Shown here: piece after piece, positions 26,332 through 34,878 of the stretch
Layout: each line of letters begins with the position of its first letter
How positions within the stretch are numbered: the first letter of the stretch is position 1
DNA from: Burkholderia anthina
GTDB lineage: Bacteria; Pseudomonadota; Gammaproteobacteria; Burkholderiales; Burkholderiaceae
Assembly (NCBI RefSeq): GCF_001547525.1
Contig: NZ_LNJP01000004.1
Coordinates: 434,001 to 498,000, forward strand
DNA length: 64,000 nt
Direction of reading: 5' to 3'
The notes under the pieces: generated by a model
Told to the model about the DNA's origin: nothing
Database searches by the model: none
What the model saw: the letters and a program-made list of their open reading frames with translations, nothing else
Translations under genes and position numbers: made by a program

Positions 26332-26382
26332 TGAGACGGCGGGACGTTCGTCTCACCGTGATGAGACGAATCGCGAGACGAA
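26332..26382 (-). promoter_or_regulatory. Repeat cluster, likely upstream activator sites
   Basis: GAGACGAA occurs twice in direct orientation (26363-26370, 26375-26382) and once inverted as TTCGTCTC (26347-26354). TGAGAC (26332-26337) and GTCTCA (26350-26355) also form an inverted pair. The cluster lies about 135-200 bases upstream of the sigma-54 promoter, the usual distance for enhancer-binding proteins. Confidence 0.55.
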
Positions 26383-26410
26383 CGTGACGGGGGCGTTGCC
26401 CGCTTCGCGT

Positions 26411-27151
26411 TCAGGCGAGCACTTCGTCCACGGCAACCGCGGCGAGCGACGTGAATCCGGCGGCGCGGTACAGCGGCTGACCGGCTTCGGTCGAGATGAG
26501 CCACGCGCGGCGCGCACCGCGGTGCCGCGCGTGCGCGACGATCGCGGCGAGCAGTTGCGTCGCGAGGCCGCGGCGCCGGTATGCGTCCGCCGTCCCGACG
26601 CGGTCGACGACGATATCGCGGGGCGACGCGAAGCCGTAGCGCGCGGTGGCCGCGATCTGCCCGTCGAGCCGGTGCGCGAACAGGAACGCGGCGGGATTCG
26701 GCTGGAACGGCGGGAAGGCGCCGCTCGTGTTGAACGCTTGGATCGCGTCCGGCGTGTCGCAGGCGAGCGCTTGCGCGAGCGCGTCGTCGCCGGACAGCCC
26801 GTCGATATCGGCGGCCATGAAATGCTCGTCGGTCAGCCGGCGCGTCCTGCCCCGCAGCGCGGGCGGCAGCGGGGCCGCGCCGTAACGCGTGATCCACGCG
26901 CCGACGGCAAACGGGCCGGCGCCGGATTCGGGCGCACCCTCGATCATGAAATGCTCGAAAGGCCGGCCCATCGCGCGGTCGAACTGCACGACATGGCCGT
27001 CCGGGCCGTCGTGCAGCGGCGCGTCGCGCCGGTCGCGCGCGGCGCAGTACCCGGCGATGAACGCGCGTACGGCCGCCTTGCGGCGGGGGAAATCGGACCA
27101 GGCTTCGTCGAGCGGGAACAGCGTGGCCGGGGCGGGGGAGGCGGTCGGCAT
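26411..27151 (-). CDS. GNAT family N-acetyltransferase
   Basis: 246 residues. The acetyl-CoA binding core is in the C-terminal half: IVVDRVGTADAYRRRGLATQLLAAIVAHARHRGARRAWLISTEAGQPLYRAAGFTSLA, with the R/Q-x-x-G-x-A loop RRRGLA near residue 195 and a late YRAAGF. The N-terminal 100 residues (FPRRKAAVRAFIAGYCAARDRRDAPLH) do not match a domain I know. The substrate cannot be predicted. The ATG at 27151 has no good ribosome site. The gene is transcribed away from the DUF3331 gene, whose MerR-like promoter lies between them. Confidence 0.82.
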   Translation of the reverse strand: MPTASPAPATLFPLDEAWSDFPRRKAAVRAFIAGYCAARDRRDAPLHDGPDGHVVQFDRAMGRPFEHFMIEGAPESGAGPFAVGAWITRYGAAPLPPALRGRTRRLTDEHFMAADIDGLSGDDALAQALACDTPDAIQAFNTSGAFPPFQPNPAAFLFAHRLDGQIAATARYGFASPRDIVVDRVGTADAYRRRGLATQLLAAIVAHARHRGARRAWLISTEAGQPLYRAAGFTSLAAVAVDEVLA

Positions 27152-27265
27152 GCGTAGGGGCGCGGCGTTGTCAGGGGGAAGGCGCCAGCTTAGACCAGGA
27201 TGCCGTCGCGTGTCGCGCCGGCCATTGCCGCGATCGCCGAAACGGATCGTTGCGCACGCTACCCC

Positions 27266-27296
27266 TTTACTTGAAGTTGACTTCAATTTGTATCAT
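27266..27296 (+). promoter_or_regulatory. MerR-type promoter with 19-bp spacer and palindromic operator
   Basis: -35 TTTACT (27266-27271) and -10 TATCAT (27291-27296) are separated by 19 bases. The perfect palindrome TTGAAGT-TG-ACTTCAA (27271-27286) sits between them. The overlong spacer filled by a dyad is the diagnostic layout for MerR/SoxR-family activation by DNA distortion. It faces the DUF3331 gene starting at 27353; no merR gene is present in the window. Confidence 0.6.
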
Positions 27297-27352
27297 GTGC
27301 GCCAGTCCGATTGCGCTCGCGTGCGGCATCCCGTTGCACGCGGCCGCCAAGC

Positions 27353-27835
27353 ATGCTCAACACCATGGAAAGCCCGATCTGCGAAGAAGACCTGTCGTGC
27401 GACGCGTCGGCGTTGGACGAAGACGATGCGATGCCGTCGCGCGGCGGCGCGGTCGCGCATCCGCTCGTGACGATCGGCCGTACGCCGATTCCGGAGCACG
27501 CGGCCGCCGCGGCGTCGCCGTTGCGCCCGCAACTGTTCGTCACGGTGCTGGAGGCGGGCGACGACGCGCTGCTGGTGCGCTGGGTCGACAGCGGCCGGTG
27601 TCATTACGGCGAGCAGCGCTGGCGCCTGCGCGTCGCGTTGCAGCCCGGGCGCTGCGCGCTGTCCGGGCAGCCGATCGAGCCGGGCGAGCCGGTGTTCCGG
27701 CCGGTGCGGCGGCCCGTGCCGGCCAATGGCGACGAGATGATCTGTCCGGCCGCGGTGCCGGGCGTGGCCGGTGCGGCGCACGATGGCGCGCCGGAAGACG
27801 GTGGCGCACGCCATCCGGCCGATGCTCATGGCTGA
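27353..27835 (+). CDS. DUF3331 domain protein
   Basis: 160 residues, acidic N-terminus. The conserved block is residues about 65-125: LFVTVLEAGDDALLVRWVDSGRCHYGEQRWRL, then CALSGQPIEPGEPVFRP, with two Cys and RPVPANGDEMI. This matches DUF3331, a family I know mainly from Burkholderia, of unknown function; the C-x(n)-C-x-x-S-G-Q pattern hints at metal or redox chemistry, which is inference. The ATG at 27353 was chosen, although MESP at 27365 is an alternative. A MerR-type promoter precedes it. The downstream acetyltransferase gene converges on it with 23 bases between stops. Confidence 0.75.
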   Translation: MLNTMESPICEEDLSCDASALDEDDAMPSRGGAVAHPLVTIGRTPIPEHAAAAASPLRPQLFVTVLEAGDDALLVRWVDSGRCHYGEQRWRLRVALQPGRCALSGQPIEPGEPVFRPVRRPVPANGDEMICPAAVPGVAGAAHDGAPEDGGARHPADAHG

Positions 27836-27858
27836 ACATCGGCCGTCGGGGAGCGACG

Positions 27859-29061
27859 TCATTTCTTCAGATCGTGCCGGTACTGGATGAAGCCGGCGTT
27901 GTTCGCGAGCTTGTCGTACAGCGCGCGCGCGGTCGTGTTGGTCTCGTGCGTGAGCCAGTACACGCGGCTCGCGCCGGCTTCCCGGGCCCGTTCGTACACG
28001 GCCTCGATCAGCGCGCCGCCCGCGCCCTGGCCGCGCGCGTCGGGCGCCGTGTACAGATCCTGCAGGTAGCAGTACGGCCCTTCGGTCCAGCACGAGCGGT
28101 GGTAGATCGCGTGCACGATCCCGACCAGCGCACCCGACGCATCGAACGCGCCGAGCACGAACATCGGCTCGTCCGGATCCATCAGGCGCGCCCATGTGGT
28201 CGCGAACACCGCGTCGCTCAGCGCGGTGTCATAGAACGTCTGGTAACCCTGCCACAGCGGCCGCCACGCGGCTTCGTCGGCGGCGACGAGCGGGCGCACC
28301 GTGACGCGCGTCGCGTCGTTCGCGCGGCTGGCCGCGTCGCGCGCGCTGGACTGCGCGTGGCGGATCGCGGTGAGCGACAGGCGCTGGTTGCCTTCGGCGT
28401 CGAAGTTCTCCGGCGCGAGCCAGGCTTCGAACGCGGCGCGGACGTCCGGCCATTCGCCGTCGATGATCGAGAACCACGCGGTGTCGCGATTGCGGCCGCG
28501 GTAGACCATCGCCTGCCGGAACGTGCCCTCGTAGCGGAAGCCGAGGCGCGCGGCCGCCTTGCGCGACGGCGCGTTCAGGTCGTCGCACTTCCATTCGTAG
28601 CGGCGGTAGCCGAGCGTATCGAACGCATACTTCATCAGCAGGAACTGCGCTTCGGTCGATACCGGCGTGCGCTTGAGCAGCGGCGAGAACGTGACGGAAC
28701 CGACCTCGATCACGCCGTTGGCCGGATCGATGCGCATCAGCGCGAGCGTGCCGACCGCGCGGCCCGTGGCGCGATCGATCACCGTGTAGTGCAGCGGATC
28801 GGCGCTCGCTTGCGCGCCGCGCGCGTAGTCGCGGTAGCTGGACGCGTCGGCGTACGGGCCGTGCGCCAGATAGGTCCAGTCGCGGCCGTCGGGCGCCTGC
28901 GCGTACGCGGCGTACAGATCGGCCGCGTGGCGTTCGGCGTCGAGCGGTTCGAGCCGGCAGTAGCGGCCTTCGAGCGCGATGCGCTCGGGGCGCGGGCGCG
29001 CGGACCAGTCGGGAACGGGTCGGCCGATGGGCTGCTGGAAAGCGTTGGTGAGCGTGGGCAA
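27859..29061 (-). CDS. Tandem GNAT acetyltransferase (RimJ/RimL-like plus GNAT)
   Basis: About 400 residues containing two acetyltransferase modules. The first (about 20-225) is RimJ/RimL-like: LEGRYCRLEPLDAERHAADL, GTLALMRIDPANGVIEVGSVTFSPLL, TEAQFLLMKYAFDTLGYRRYEWKCDDLNAPSRKAAARLGF. The second (about 250-400) is a typical GNAT: VTVRPLVAADEAAWRPLW, LQDLYTAPDARGQGAGGALIEAVYERAREAG, THETNTTARALYDKLA. The two are normally separate proteins. I used the TTG at 29061 (GAGATCGACC upstream); an ATG at 29103 is possible. Substrates are unknown. The gene is divergent from a MocR-type regulator, which might control it. Confidence 0.82.
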   Translation of the reverse strand: MPTLTNAFQQPIGRPVPDWSARPRPERIALEGRYCRLEPLDAERHAADLYAAYAQAPDGRDWTYLAHGPYADASSYRDYARGAQASADPLHYTVIDRATGRAVGTLALMRIDPANGVIEVGSVTFSPLLKRTPVSTEAQFLLMKYAFDTLGYRRYEWKCDDLNAPSRKAAARLGFRYEGTFRQAMVYRGRNRDTAWFSIIDGEWPDVRAAFEAWLAPENFDAEGNQRLSLTAIRHAQSSARDAASRANDATRVTVRPLVAADEAAWRPLWQGYQTFYDTALSDAVFATTWARLMDPDEPMFVLGAFDASGALVGIVHAIYHRSCWTEGPYCYLQDLYTAPDARGQGAGGALIEAVYERAREAGASRVYWLTHETNTTARALYDKLANNAGFIQYRHDLKK

Positions 29062-29241
29062 GGTCGATCTCGCTTCGGTTGGCGGCCGGCGACATGCCGG
29101 CATGCAGACGATCGTAGTCGCGGCGAGGTACCATGAGAAGCGCCAGCGTGCGGCAAATTTATGGTGCCACGGTCGGTGGCCGCCGGCCGCACGCCGCTCA
29201 CCATCCGTCCCGTTCCGACCTCTTCACGCCGCGATGTTCCG

Positions 29242-30720
29242 ATGACGACTGCCTTTCTTCCCGGCGACACGCCGTTGCTGCCGCTCGATGCGCCGCTGGC
29301 CCGTACGCCCGGCGCCCCGTCGCTGCAGCGCCAGCTGCTGCGCCGCTTGCGCGACGCGATTCTCGGCGGCGCGATGCCGGCCGGCACGCGGCTGCCCGGC
29401 ACGCGCGCGCTGGCCGACACGCTCGGCGTGTCGCGCAATACGACGGCCGCCGTATACGAGCAGCTCGTCGCCGAAGGCTTCCTGCAGTCGGACCGTCGCG
29501 GCACGCGGGTCGTCGGGCTGTCGCGGCCGGCGCCGCCGCGCCGGCGTGCCGCGCCGCCAGCCGTCGCGCAGCGGCTCGGCCGGATTCGCCCGAGCCTCGT
29601 CGGCACCGGCGAATCGGAGGGCTTCCGGCCGGGCGTGCCCGCGCTGTCGCATTTCCCGGTGGACGCGTGGCGGCATGCGATCGATCGCGCATTGCGCCGC
29701 GCCGGCCGCGACCTGCTCGCGTACGGCGATCCGCTCGGCGAGCCCGCGTTGCGCGAATCGATCGCGCGCCACCTGGCGGTCACGCGCGGCGTGCGTTGCG
29801 ATCCCGAGCAGATCGTGATCACCGAAGGCGCACAGGGCGCGATCGCGCTGTGCGCGCAGTTGCTGACGAATCCGGGCGATACGGTGTGGGTCGAGGAGCC
29901 CGGCTATCGCGGCGCGCGCTCCGCGATGCAGGCGGCCGACCTCGACGTCGTGCCGATGCCCGTCGACGCGGAAGGGCTGCGCGCGGAACCGGACGACTGG
30001 CGCGAGCGGCCGCCGCGCCTCGTCTACACGACGCCGTCGAACCAGTTCCCGACCGGCGCGGTGCTGTCGATCTCGCGCCGGCTGGCGCTGATCGATGCGG
30101 CACGCCGCCATCGCGCATGGATCATCGAGGACGACTACGACAGCGAATTCCGTCACACCGGCGAGCCGATCGGCGCGATGCAGGGGCTCGCGCCCGATTC
30201 GCCGGTCGTCTATCTCGGCTCGTTCAGCAAGACGATGTTTCCGGCGCTGCGGATCGGTTTTCTCGTGCTGCCCGACACGTTGCTGGCCGCCGTGCGGCCG
30301 GCGTTGCCGGAGATGCTGCGCGGCGGGACGCGCCATGTGCAGCTCGCGCTCGCCGATTTCATCGAGACGGGCGAGTACGGCCGGCATCTCGGCCGGATGC
30401 GCCGGCTGTATCGCGACCGGCGGCGTGTGCTGCTCGCCGCGCTCGACAGCAGCCTGAGCGTGCCGCACCAGGTCGAGGGCGGCCCCTGCGGGCTGCATCT
30501 CGCGCTGCGGCTGCCGGCGCGTTATCGCGATCGCGCGATCGTCGAAGCGGCGCGCGCGCACGGCATCGGGCCGTTTCCGCTGTCGGGTTTCGCGATCGAT
30601 GCGGCGCGGGCCGGCAACGGGCTCGTGCTCGGTTTCGGCAATACGTCCGCGGATGCGTTCGAGCCGATGTTGCGGGTGGTGTCGGCGATCGCGGAGCGGG
30701 TGGGCGCGGGTCATGCGTGA
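29242..30720 (+). CDS. MocR/PdxR-type GntR regulator with aminotransferase-like domain
   Basis: 492 residues. The N-terminal GntR winged helix (about 20-90) reads LQRQLLRRLRDAILGGAMPAGTRLPGTRALADTLGVSRNTTAAVYEQLVAEGFL. A fold-type I aminotransferase domain follows (about 120-490), with PLGEPALRESIARHLAVTRGV, the PLP Lys in SFSKTMFPALRIGFLVLP, and a C-terminal Arg region. Such proteins use PLP as effector and often control vitamin B6, GABA or taurine genes. The ATG at 29242 gives the usual N-terminus. The divergent tandem GNAT gene is the only close candidate target. Confidence 0.88.
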   Translation: MTTAFLPGDTPLLPLDAPLARTPGAPSLQRQLLRRLRDAILGGAMPAGTRLPGTRALADTLGVSRNTTAAVYEQLVAEGFLQSDRRGTRVVGLSRPAPPRRRAAPPAVAQRLGRIRPSLVGTGESEGFRPGVPALSHFPVDAWRHAIDRALRRAGRDLLAYGDPLGEPALRESIARHLAVTRGVRCDPEQIVITEGAQGAIALCAQLLTNPGDTVWVEEPGYRGARSAMQAADLDVVPMPVDAEGLRAEPDDWRERPPRLVYTTPSNQFPTGAVLSISRRLALIDAARRHRAWIIEDDYDSEFRHTGEPIGAMQGLAPDSPVVYLGSFSKTMFPALRIGFLVLPDTLLAAVRPALPEMLRGGTRHVQLALADFIETGEYGRHLGRMRRLYRDRRRVLLAALDSSLSVPHQVEGGPCGLHLALRLPARYRDRAIVEAARAHGIGPFPLSGFAIDAARAGNGLVLGFGNTSADAFEPMLRVVSAIAERVGAGHA

Positions 30721-31087
30721 CGGGTGGATTCAATACCCGGCGCTTTAAAGGCCATGGCGGGCCGCGAATCATTCAATATTTTAAGAATCCGGCCGATATC
30801 TCGATATTGTCGATTTCCGACCGCGCAGCCTGAATCGAAAGTTTTGTCTTTTCCATCGCAAAAAATGGTCAATGTCGCTTGTCACGGCTCCTGCGATGAG
30901 CGACGATTTCGCTCCGTAACAAACGGTTACTTTTGTGCCGTCACTGGATATCGGAGAACGCAGGCCGCGATGAGTCGCGTCGGCCGAGTGCTCCAATAAA
31001 TAACAATGCCGATCGGGACGAGATCGGCCGCAGGCATCCGAGTGCGCGACCACCGCATATGCCGCCTGCGAAACCGTATAGAACGAC
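30721..31087. other. AT-richer intergenic region before the CPBP gene
   Basis: About 370 bases, clearly lower in GC than its surroundings (AATATTTTAAG near 30777, CAATAAATAACAAT near 30995). It holds the inverted repeat GTAAC-AAACG-GTTAC at 30916-30930, a possible regulator site. No coding frame is convincing. It presumably contains the promoter for the CPBP-lipoprotein pair. Confidence 0.5.
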
Positions 31088-31933
31088 ATGAAATCGGATT
31101 CAAGCCGCTATTGCTTCCCGAATCTGCTGGAAGCGTTTTTTATCGTCGTCGTGCTGAACATGGTCGAGTATGTGACGAACTCGATCATCTGGTCCGCCGG
31201 TCGCGGCGCCGGCCTGCAACCGATGGCGATCGCCAGTATCGGGCGCGTGCTCGCCAATGGGCTCGTATTTACGGTGCTGCTTCATCACGGCAAATTCACC
31301 TACCGTCGCTTGCTGCACGATGGCGTCGATTCCTGGCGAACGACGATCCGGCGATTTCTCGTGCCCGTCGTACTGATTACGCCGGCATTGGTGGTGGCGA
31401 TGAGCGTGCTGGAAGTCGGTATCGGGCAGTTTTTCTCGTGGAGCGGCAGCCGCGATGAAGCCCGGGAAGTGTATGTCAACGGCGGGCTCGGCCTGATCGT
31501 ATTGACCTGCGTGATTGCGCCGCTACTCGAAGAGATGCTGTTTCGCGGCGTGATGCTGCGCAGCTTCCTGCGACAGTATCCGGAGGGAACGGCTATCGCC
31601 CATTCGGCCGCGGTGTTCGGTCTTGCGCATATGAACGTCTATCAGTTCGTGCTCGCATTCGGACTCGGCTTGCTGATCGGAAAACTCTATGCGGCTACCC
31701 GATCGCTGTTGCCGGGCATGTTGATTCATGCCTGCTACAACACGGCCGTGGTGATCGTCGCGCTGAAATCGCCGTTCGTCCTTGCCAAGGAGAGCCTGCT
31801 CGAGATCTGGCCGGCTTCCTGGTGGTTCGGCGCGCTTGCGTTGGGCGGTGTCGGCGCATGGGGGCTGGTCAAGTCGGTCGATGCGCTGCGAATGGCGCCG
31901 GCCAGTATGGCAAACAACGACGGCGCGAACTGA
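31088..31933 (+). CDS. CPBP family intramembrane metalloprotease
   Basis: 281 residues, about eight membrane segments. Motif 1 is APLLEEMLFRGVMLRSFLRQ (EExxxR), motif 2 is AAVFGLAHMNVYQFVLAFGLG (FxxxH), and motif 3 is MLIHACYNTAVV. All active-site residues of the Abi/CPBP family are kept. The target is unknown; members act in prenyl-protein processing, peptide processing or bacteriocin immunity. A lipoprotein gene starts 45 bases downstream on the same strand, so they may be co-transcribed. Codon use is less GC-biased than neighbouring genes, consistent with more recent acquisition. Confidence 0.86.
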   Translation: MKSDSSRYCFPNLLEAFFIVVVLNMVEYVTNSIIWSAGRGAGLQPMAIASIGRVLANGLVFTVLLHHGKFTYRRLLHDGVDSWRTTIRRFLVPVVLITPALVVAMSVLEVGIGQFFSWSGSRDEAREVYVNGGLGLIVLTCVIAPLLEEMLFRGVMLRSFLRQYPEGTAIAHSAAVFGLAHMNVYQFVLAFGLGLLIGKLYAATRSLLPGMLIHACYNTAVVIVALKSPFVLAKESLLEIWPASWWFGALALGGVGAWGLVKSVDALRMAPASMANNDGAN

Positions 31934-31978
31934 ACGCCGGCGGTGACGGGTTTGTACAACGAGAAAACGAGGTGAAGC

Positions 31979-32881
31979 ATGCGGGGCAAGCAAGTCTGTC
32001 TGGTGGGGCTGGCGAGTACTGTGTTGATGCTGACGGCATGTGGCGGCGATGACGGTGGCGCGGCCAAAACGGGCAGCAACGCGTCGAACAACGACACGGC
32101 GGGAACGCCGACGGTCCCGTCGCCCGCCACGCCGGCGCCGGGTGCGCCTGCCCAGCCGTCCGTCCCCACGGCCTGCCGGCCGAACGGCAGCTTCAGCTAT
32201 TCGGGCGCTGCGTCACCGGTCGCGGCGAACAACGGCCAGCTGGCGGTGCTCGTGGTGCCGAATTTGCCGAGCGAGTGGGCGAGGAATCGCAACATGACGG
32301 CGGCCGATGTGCCGGCAACGAGCCTGGTTCAGCAGGGAAGCGGCGCGTTTACGACGCTGGCGTCGTCGGCGGCGGCGACCGACTGCCTCGGGCTCGACCA
32401 TGGGGCAGTGACCGAGATCCAGGGCATCGGCACCGATGTGGCGATCGGCCGGTGGAATCGCGCGATGGACACCGACGGCAATACCTATGCCGATACGCAG
32501 GGCGTGCACTACGCGGTCGGCACGCCGCTGTCGTTGCCCGCGACGGGCGGCCCGCTTTCGTGTACGCAGGTGATCGCCGACACGGTGGCGAGCAACAACG
32601 GCGACACGAGCGGGACGCTCGTGTCGGCTTCGGCCACGCTCGATCCGGTCACGCGCATGCTCACCACGCTGGACCTGTCGATCAAGCTCGGGAGTGCGCA
32701 ATACGGGTTGACGTACACGCAGGTGCCGCTGAACGGCGTGTTGAAGACCGCCGGGCCGGCGACGATTCAATCGATCGTCGTCGGACATGACGCGGCTCAG
32801 CCGCTCGTTGCCGTCGGCTACACGGCGGCGGTGCCGACCACGCAAGGCGTTGGCGGGGTCGCTGTGTTGTCGTGCCACTGA
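31979..32881 (+). CDS. Lipoprotein of unknown function
   Basis: 300 residues. The signal peptide ends in the lipobox LTAC (Cys21), then GGDDGG and a low-complexity Ser/Asn/Pro linker (about 22-62, with repeated TPAPGAPAQPS), so the protein is anchored in a membrane facing the periplasm. The following 235 residues are polar and beta-rich, with ALSL-like strands and two Cys (TDCLGLDH and LSCTQV); I recognise no domain. The C-terminus VLSCH carries another Cys. It follows the CPBP protease by 45 bases. A functional link is possible but only inferred from position. Confidence 0.72.
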   Translation: MRGKQVCLVGLASTVLMLTACGGDDGGAAKTGSNASNNDTAGTPTVPSPATPAPGAPAQPSVPTACRPNGSFSYSGAASPVAANNGQLAVLVVPNLPSEWARNRNMTAADVPATSLVQQGSGAFTTLASSAAATDCLGLDHGAVTEIQGIGTDVAIGRWNRAMDTDGNTYADTQGVHYAVGTPLSLPATGGPLSCTQVIADTVASNNGDTSGTLVSASATLDPVTRMLTTLDLSIKLGSAQYGLTYTQVPLNGVLKTAGPATIQSIVVGHDAAQPLVAVGYTAAVPTTQGVGGVAVLSCH

Positions 32882-33244
32882 CTCGAGTCGATGCCGGTTC
32901 GTCGACGGAAGGAGGCCGATGACGAACCGTTTGTTGTTTGCGCGCCGCATGCGGTCTGTCGGCAATGCGCGACCGGCAAATGGGTGGCCGCGGACCACGA
33001 CGATGAGGTGGCGGCGACGCGCACAGTGAGCGATGCGTGGTGAATATTCGGATTGACGAACCGCGCAGTTTGTTCGAAACGAACGCCGTCGCGGTTCCAC
33101 CACCGCGACACCTTCCGGCATACGGGTTTCGATTCGTATGTCCCAACCGGCGCTTGGGCTATAAATGGTTGGGTGTACCGGTGCTTGTCGGACGCCTGCG
33201 CGTCTCGCGCAGGGCGGCGTCGCGGCTGCCGGGGGAGGTGCGCC
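32882..33244. other. Intergenic region before the HtrA gene
   Basis: About 360 bases. The frame of the HtrA gene stays open through part of it (from 33053), but the encoded stretch is basic and Cys-rich and lies before a better ribosome site, so I treat it as untranslated. A TATAAA at 33160-33165 could be a -10 element. No independent gene is seen. Confidence 0.4.
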
Positions 33245-34831
33245 GTGGTTTGCCAGACGCTTGCTCGCGCCGTGCTTCGCACCGCGTTGATCGGGGGCGT
33301 GTTCGCCGGAATCCTGCCGTCGCCCGCCGCCGTTGCCGGCACGCTCGCGCCGCACGCCGCACCGCCGCCGATGAAGGCGCGGCCGCCCGCCGCGCCTTAT
33401 GCGATGCCGGTCGACTTCCCGGCGATCGTCGAGCGCTACGGCCCGGCGGTCGTGACCGTCATGGCCGCCACCCCCGATCCGCAAACCGGCGGCCCGGCCT
33501 TTGCCGCCCTCGATCCCGACGATCCGCTCGCCGCGTTCTTCCGGCATGGCGCGCCGCCGGCCGCGCAGGGGCCGCAGGCGCAGGCGCCCGATCCGGCGCC
33601 GCGCGCGGTGTCCGGCAGCGGCTCGGGTTTCATCGTCAGCGCCGATGGCCTGATCCTGACGTCCGCCCATGTGGTCGACGAGGCGACCGACGTGACGGTG
33701 CGCCTCACCGACCGCCGCGAATTCAAGGCGACGGTGCTGGCCGTCGATCCGCAAAGCGATGTCGCCGTGCTGCACGTCGACGCGACGAAGCTGCCGTTCG
33801 TGCGCGTCGGCGATTCGTCGAAAGTCCGCGCGGGCGAGCCGGTGATGACGATCGGCGCGCCGGACGGATCCGGCAACACGGTCACGGCCGGCATCGTCAG
33901 CGCGACGTCTCGCCGGTTGCCGGACGGCAGCGCGTTTCCGTTCTTCGAGACCGACATCGCGCCGAATCCGGACAACTCGGGCGGCCCCGTGTTCAATCGC
34001 GCGGGCGACGTGATCGGCATCGCGGTGCAGGTCTATACGGGCGCCGACCGCTACGCGAGCACGACGTTCGCCATCCCGATCGCATTCGCGGCCAAGGTGC
34101 GCGCCCAGTTGCGCGCGCAACAGCAGGCGCAGATGCAGGCGCAGCCGGCTCAGGCGCCCGCCCCGGGCGCGCCGCCGTCGGCCAATGCGTTCGGCGTCGA
34201 CGTGCAGGACGTTGGCGTCGGTCTGGCCGCGGCGTTCGGGCTGCCGCGTCCGGCCGGCGCGCTCGTCAACGGCGTCGCGCCCGGCTCGCCGGCCGCCGCG
34301 GCCGGGCTGAAGCCCGGCGACGTGATCGTGAAGATGGGCGACAAGGCCATCGGCCGCTCGGCGGAACTGGACGACCTGGCCGCCGCGCTGCCGCCCGGCG
34401 CGAAGGCGCCGCTGCGCGTGATCCGCAACCGTGCGCCGGTGAAGCTGACGATCGTCGGCGCCGACGATGCGGCCGGCAGCCCGGCCGCGACAATCGGCAC
34501 GGCCGCGCCGAAGGCCGCTGCACGGTTGGGGCCGGGGCCGGCCGCGGGCGAAGCAGGCGACCACGGCGACCGCCTCGGGCTGACGATGCACGCGTTGAGC
34601 GATGACGAGCGCCGTTCGACGGGGCTCGCGGTCGGAATGATGGTGGACGCGGTGCACGGCCCGGCCGCGCGCGCGGGCATCCAGCCGGGCGACGTCGTGC
34701 TGGCGCTCAACGACACGCTGCTCGAGACGCCGGACGACGTGCCGTCGCTCGAAGCGAACGGCGGCAGCGTGATCGCCGTGCTGATCCAGCGCAACAACGC
34801 GCGGAAGTTCGTCTCGGTGCGCACGCGTTAG
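33245..34831 (+). CDS. Periplasmic HtrA/DegP-type serine protease with two PDZ domains
   Basis: 528 residues. The GTG at 33245 follows GGGGGAGGT at an ideal distance and begins a signal peptide (VCQTLARAVLRTALIGGVFAGILPSPAAVAG). The trypsin-like domain has His142 (TSAHVVDEATD), Asp172 (DPQSDVAVLHVD) and Ser245 (NPDNSGGPVFN); the last motif reads PDNSGGP where most family members have xGNSGGP. Two PDZ domains follow (about 315-400 and 440-528), separated by Ala/Pro-rich linkers, with a Gln/Ala-rich stretch before PDZ1. The protein should degrade or refold damaged periplasmic proteins. A promoter for the next unit begins five bases after its stop. Confidence 0.9.
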   Translation: MVCQTLARAVLRTALIGGVFAGILPSPAAVAGTLAPHAAPPPMKARPPAAPYAMPVDFPAIVERYGPAVVTVMAATPDPQTGGPAFAALDPDDPLAAFFRHGAPPAAQGPQAQAPDPAPRAVSGSGSGFIVSADGLILTSAHVVDEATDVTVRLTDRREFKATVLAVDPQSDVAVLHVDATKLPFVRVGDSSKVRAGEPVMTIGAPDGSGNTVTAGIVSATSRRLPDGSAFPFFETDIAPNPDNSGGPVFNRAGDVIGIAVQVYTGADRYASTTFAIPIAFAAKVRAQLRAQQQAQMQAQPAQAPAPGAPPSANAFGVDVQDVGVGLAAAFGLPRPAGALVNGVAPGSPAAAAGLKPGDVIVKMGDKAIGRSAELDDLAAALPPGAKAPLRVIRNRAPVKLTIVGADDAAGSPAATIGTAAPKAAARLGPGPAAGEAGDHGDRLGLTMHALSDDERRSTGLAVGMMVDAVHGPAARAGIQPGDVVLALNDTLLETPDDVPSLEANGGSVIAVLIQRNNARKFVSVRTR

Positions 34832-34835
34832 GGCG

Positions 34836-34865
34836 TTGACGCGGCTGGTGTGGTCCGCCTAACAT
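34836..34865 (+). promoter_or_regulatory. Sigma-70-type promoter of the bcr leader unit
   Basis: -35 TTGACG (34836-34841), spacer 18, -10 TAACAT (34860-34865), directly after the HtrA stop. Transcription should begin near 34872. Confidence 0.65.
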
Positions 34866-34878
34866 CAGCCGATATCGC

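Noticed and set aside
33053..33244. N-terminal extension of the HtrA protein
   Set aside because: The added 64 residues are basic and Cys-rich and precede a strong ribosome site and signal peptide beginning at 33245.
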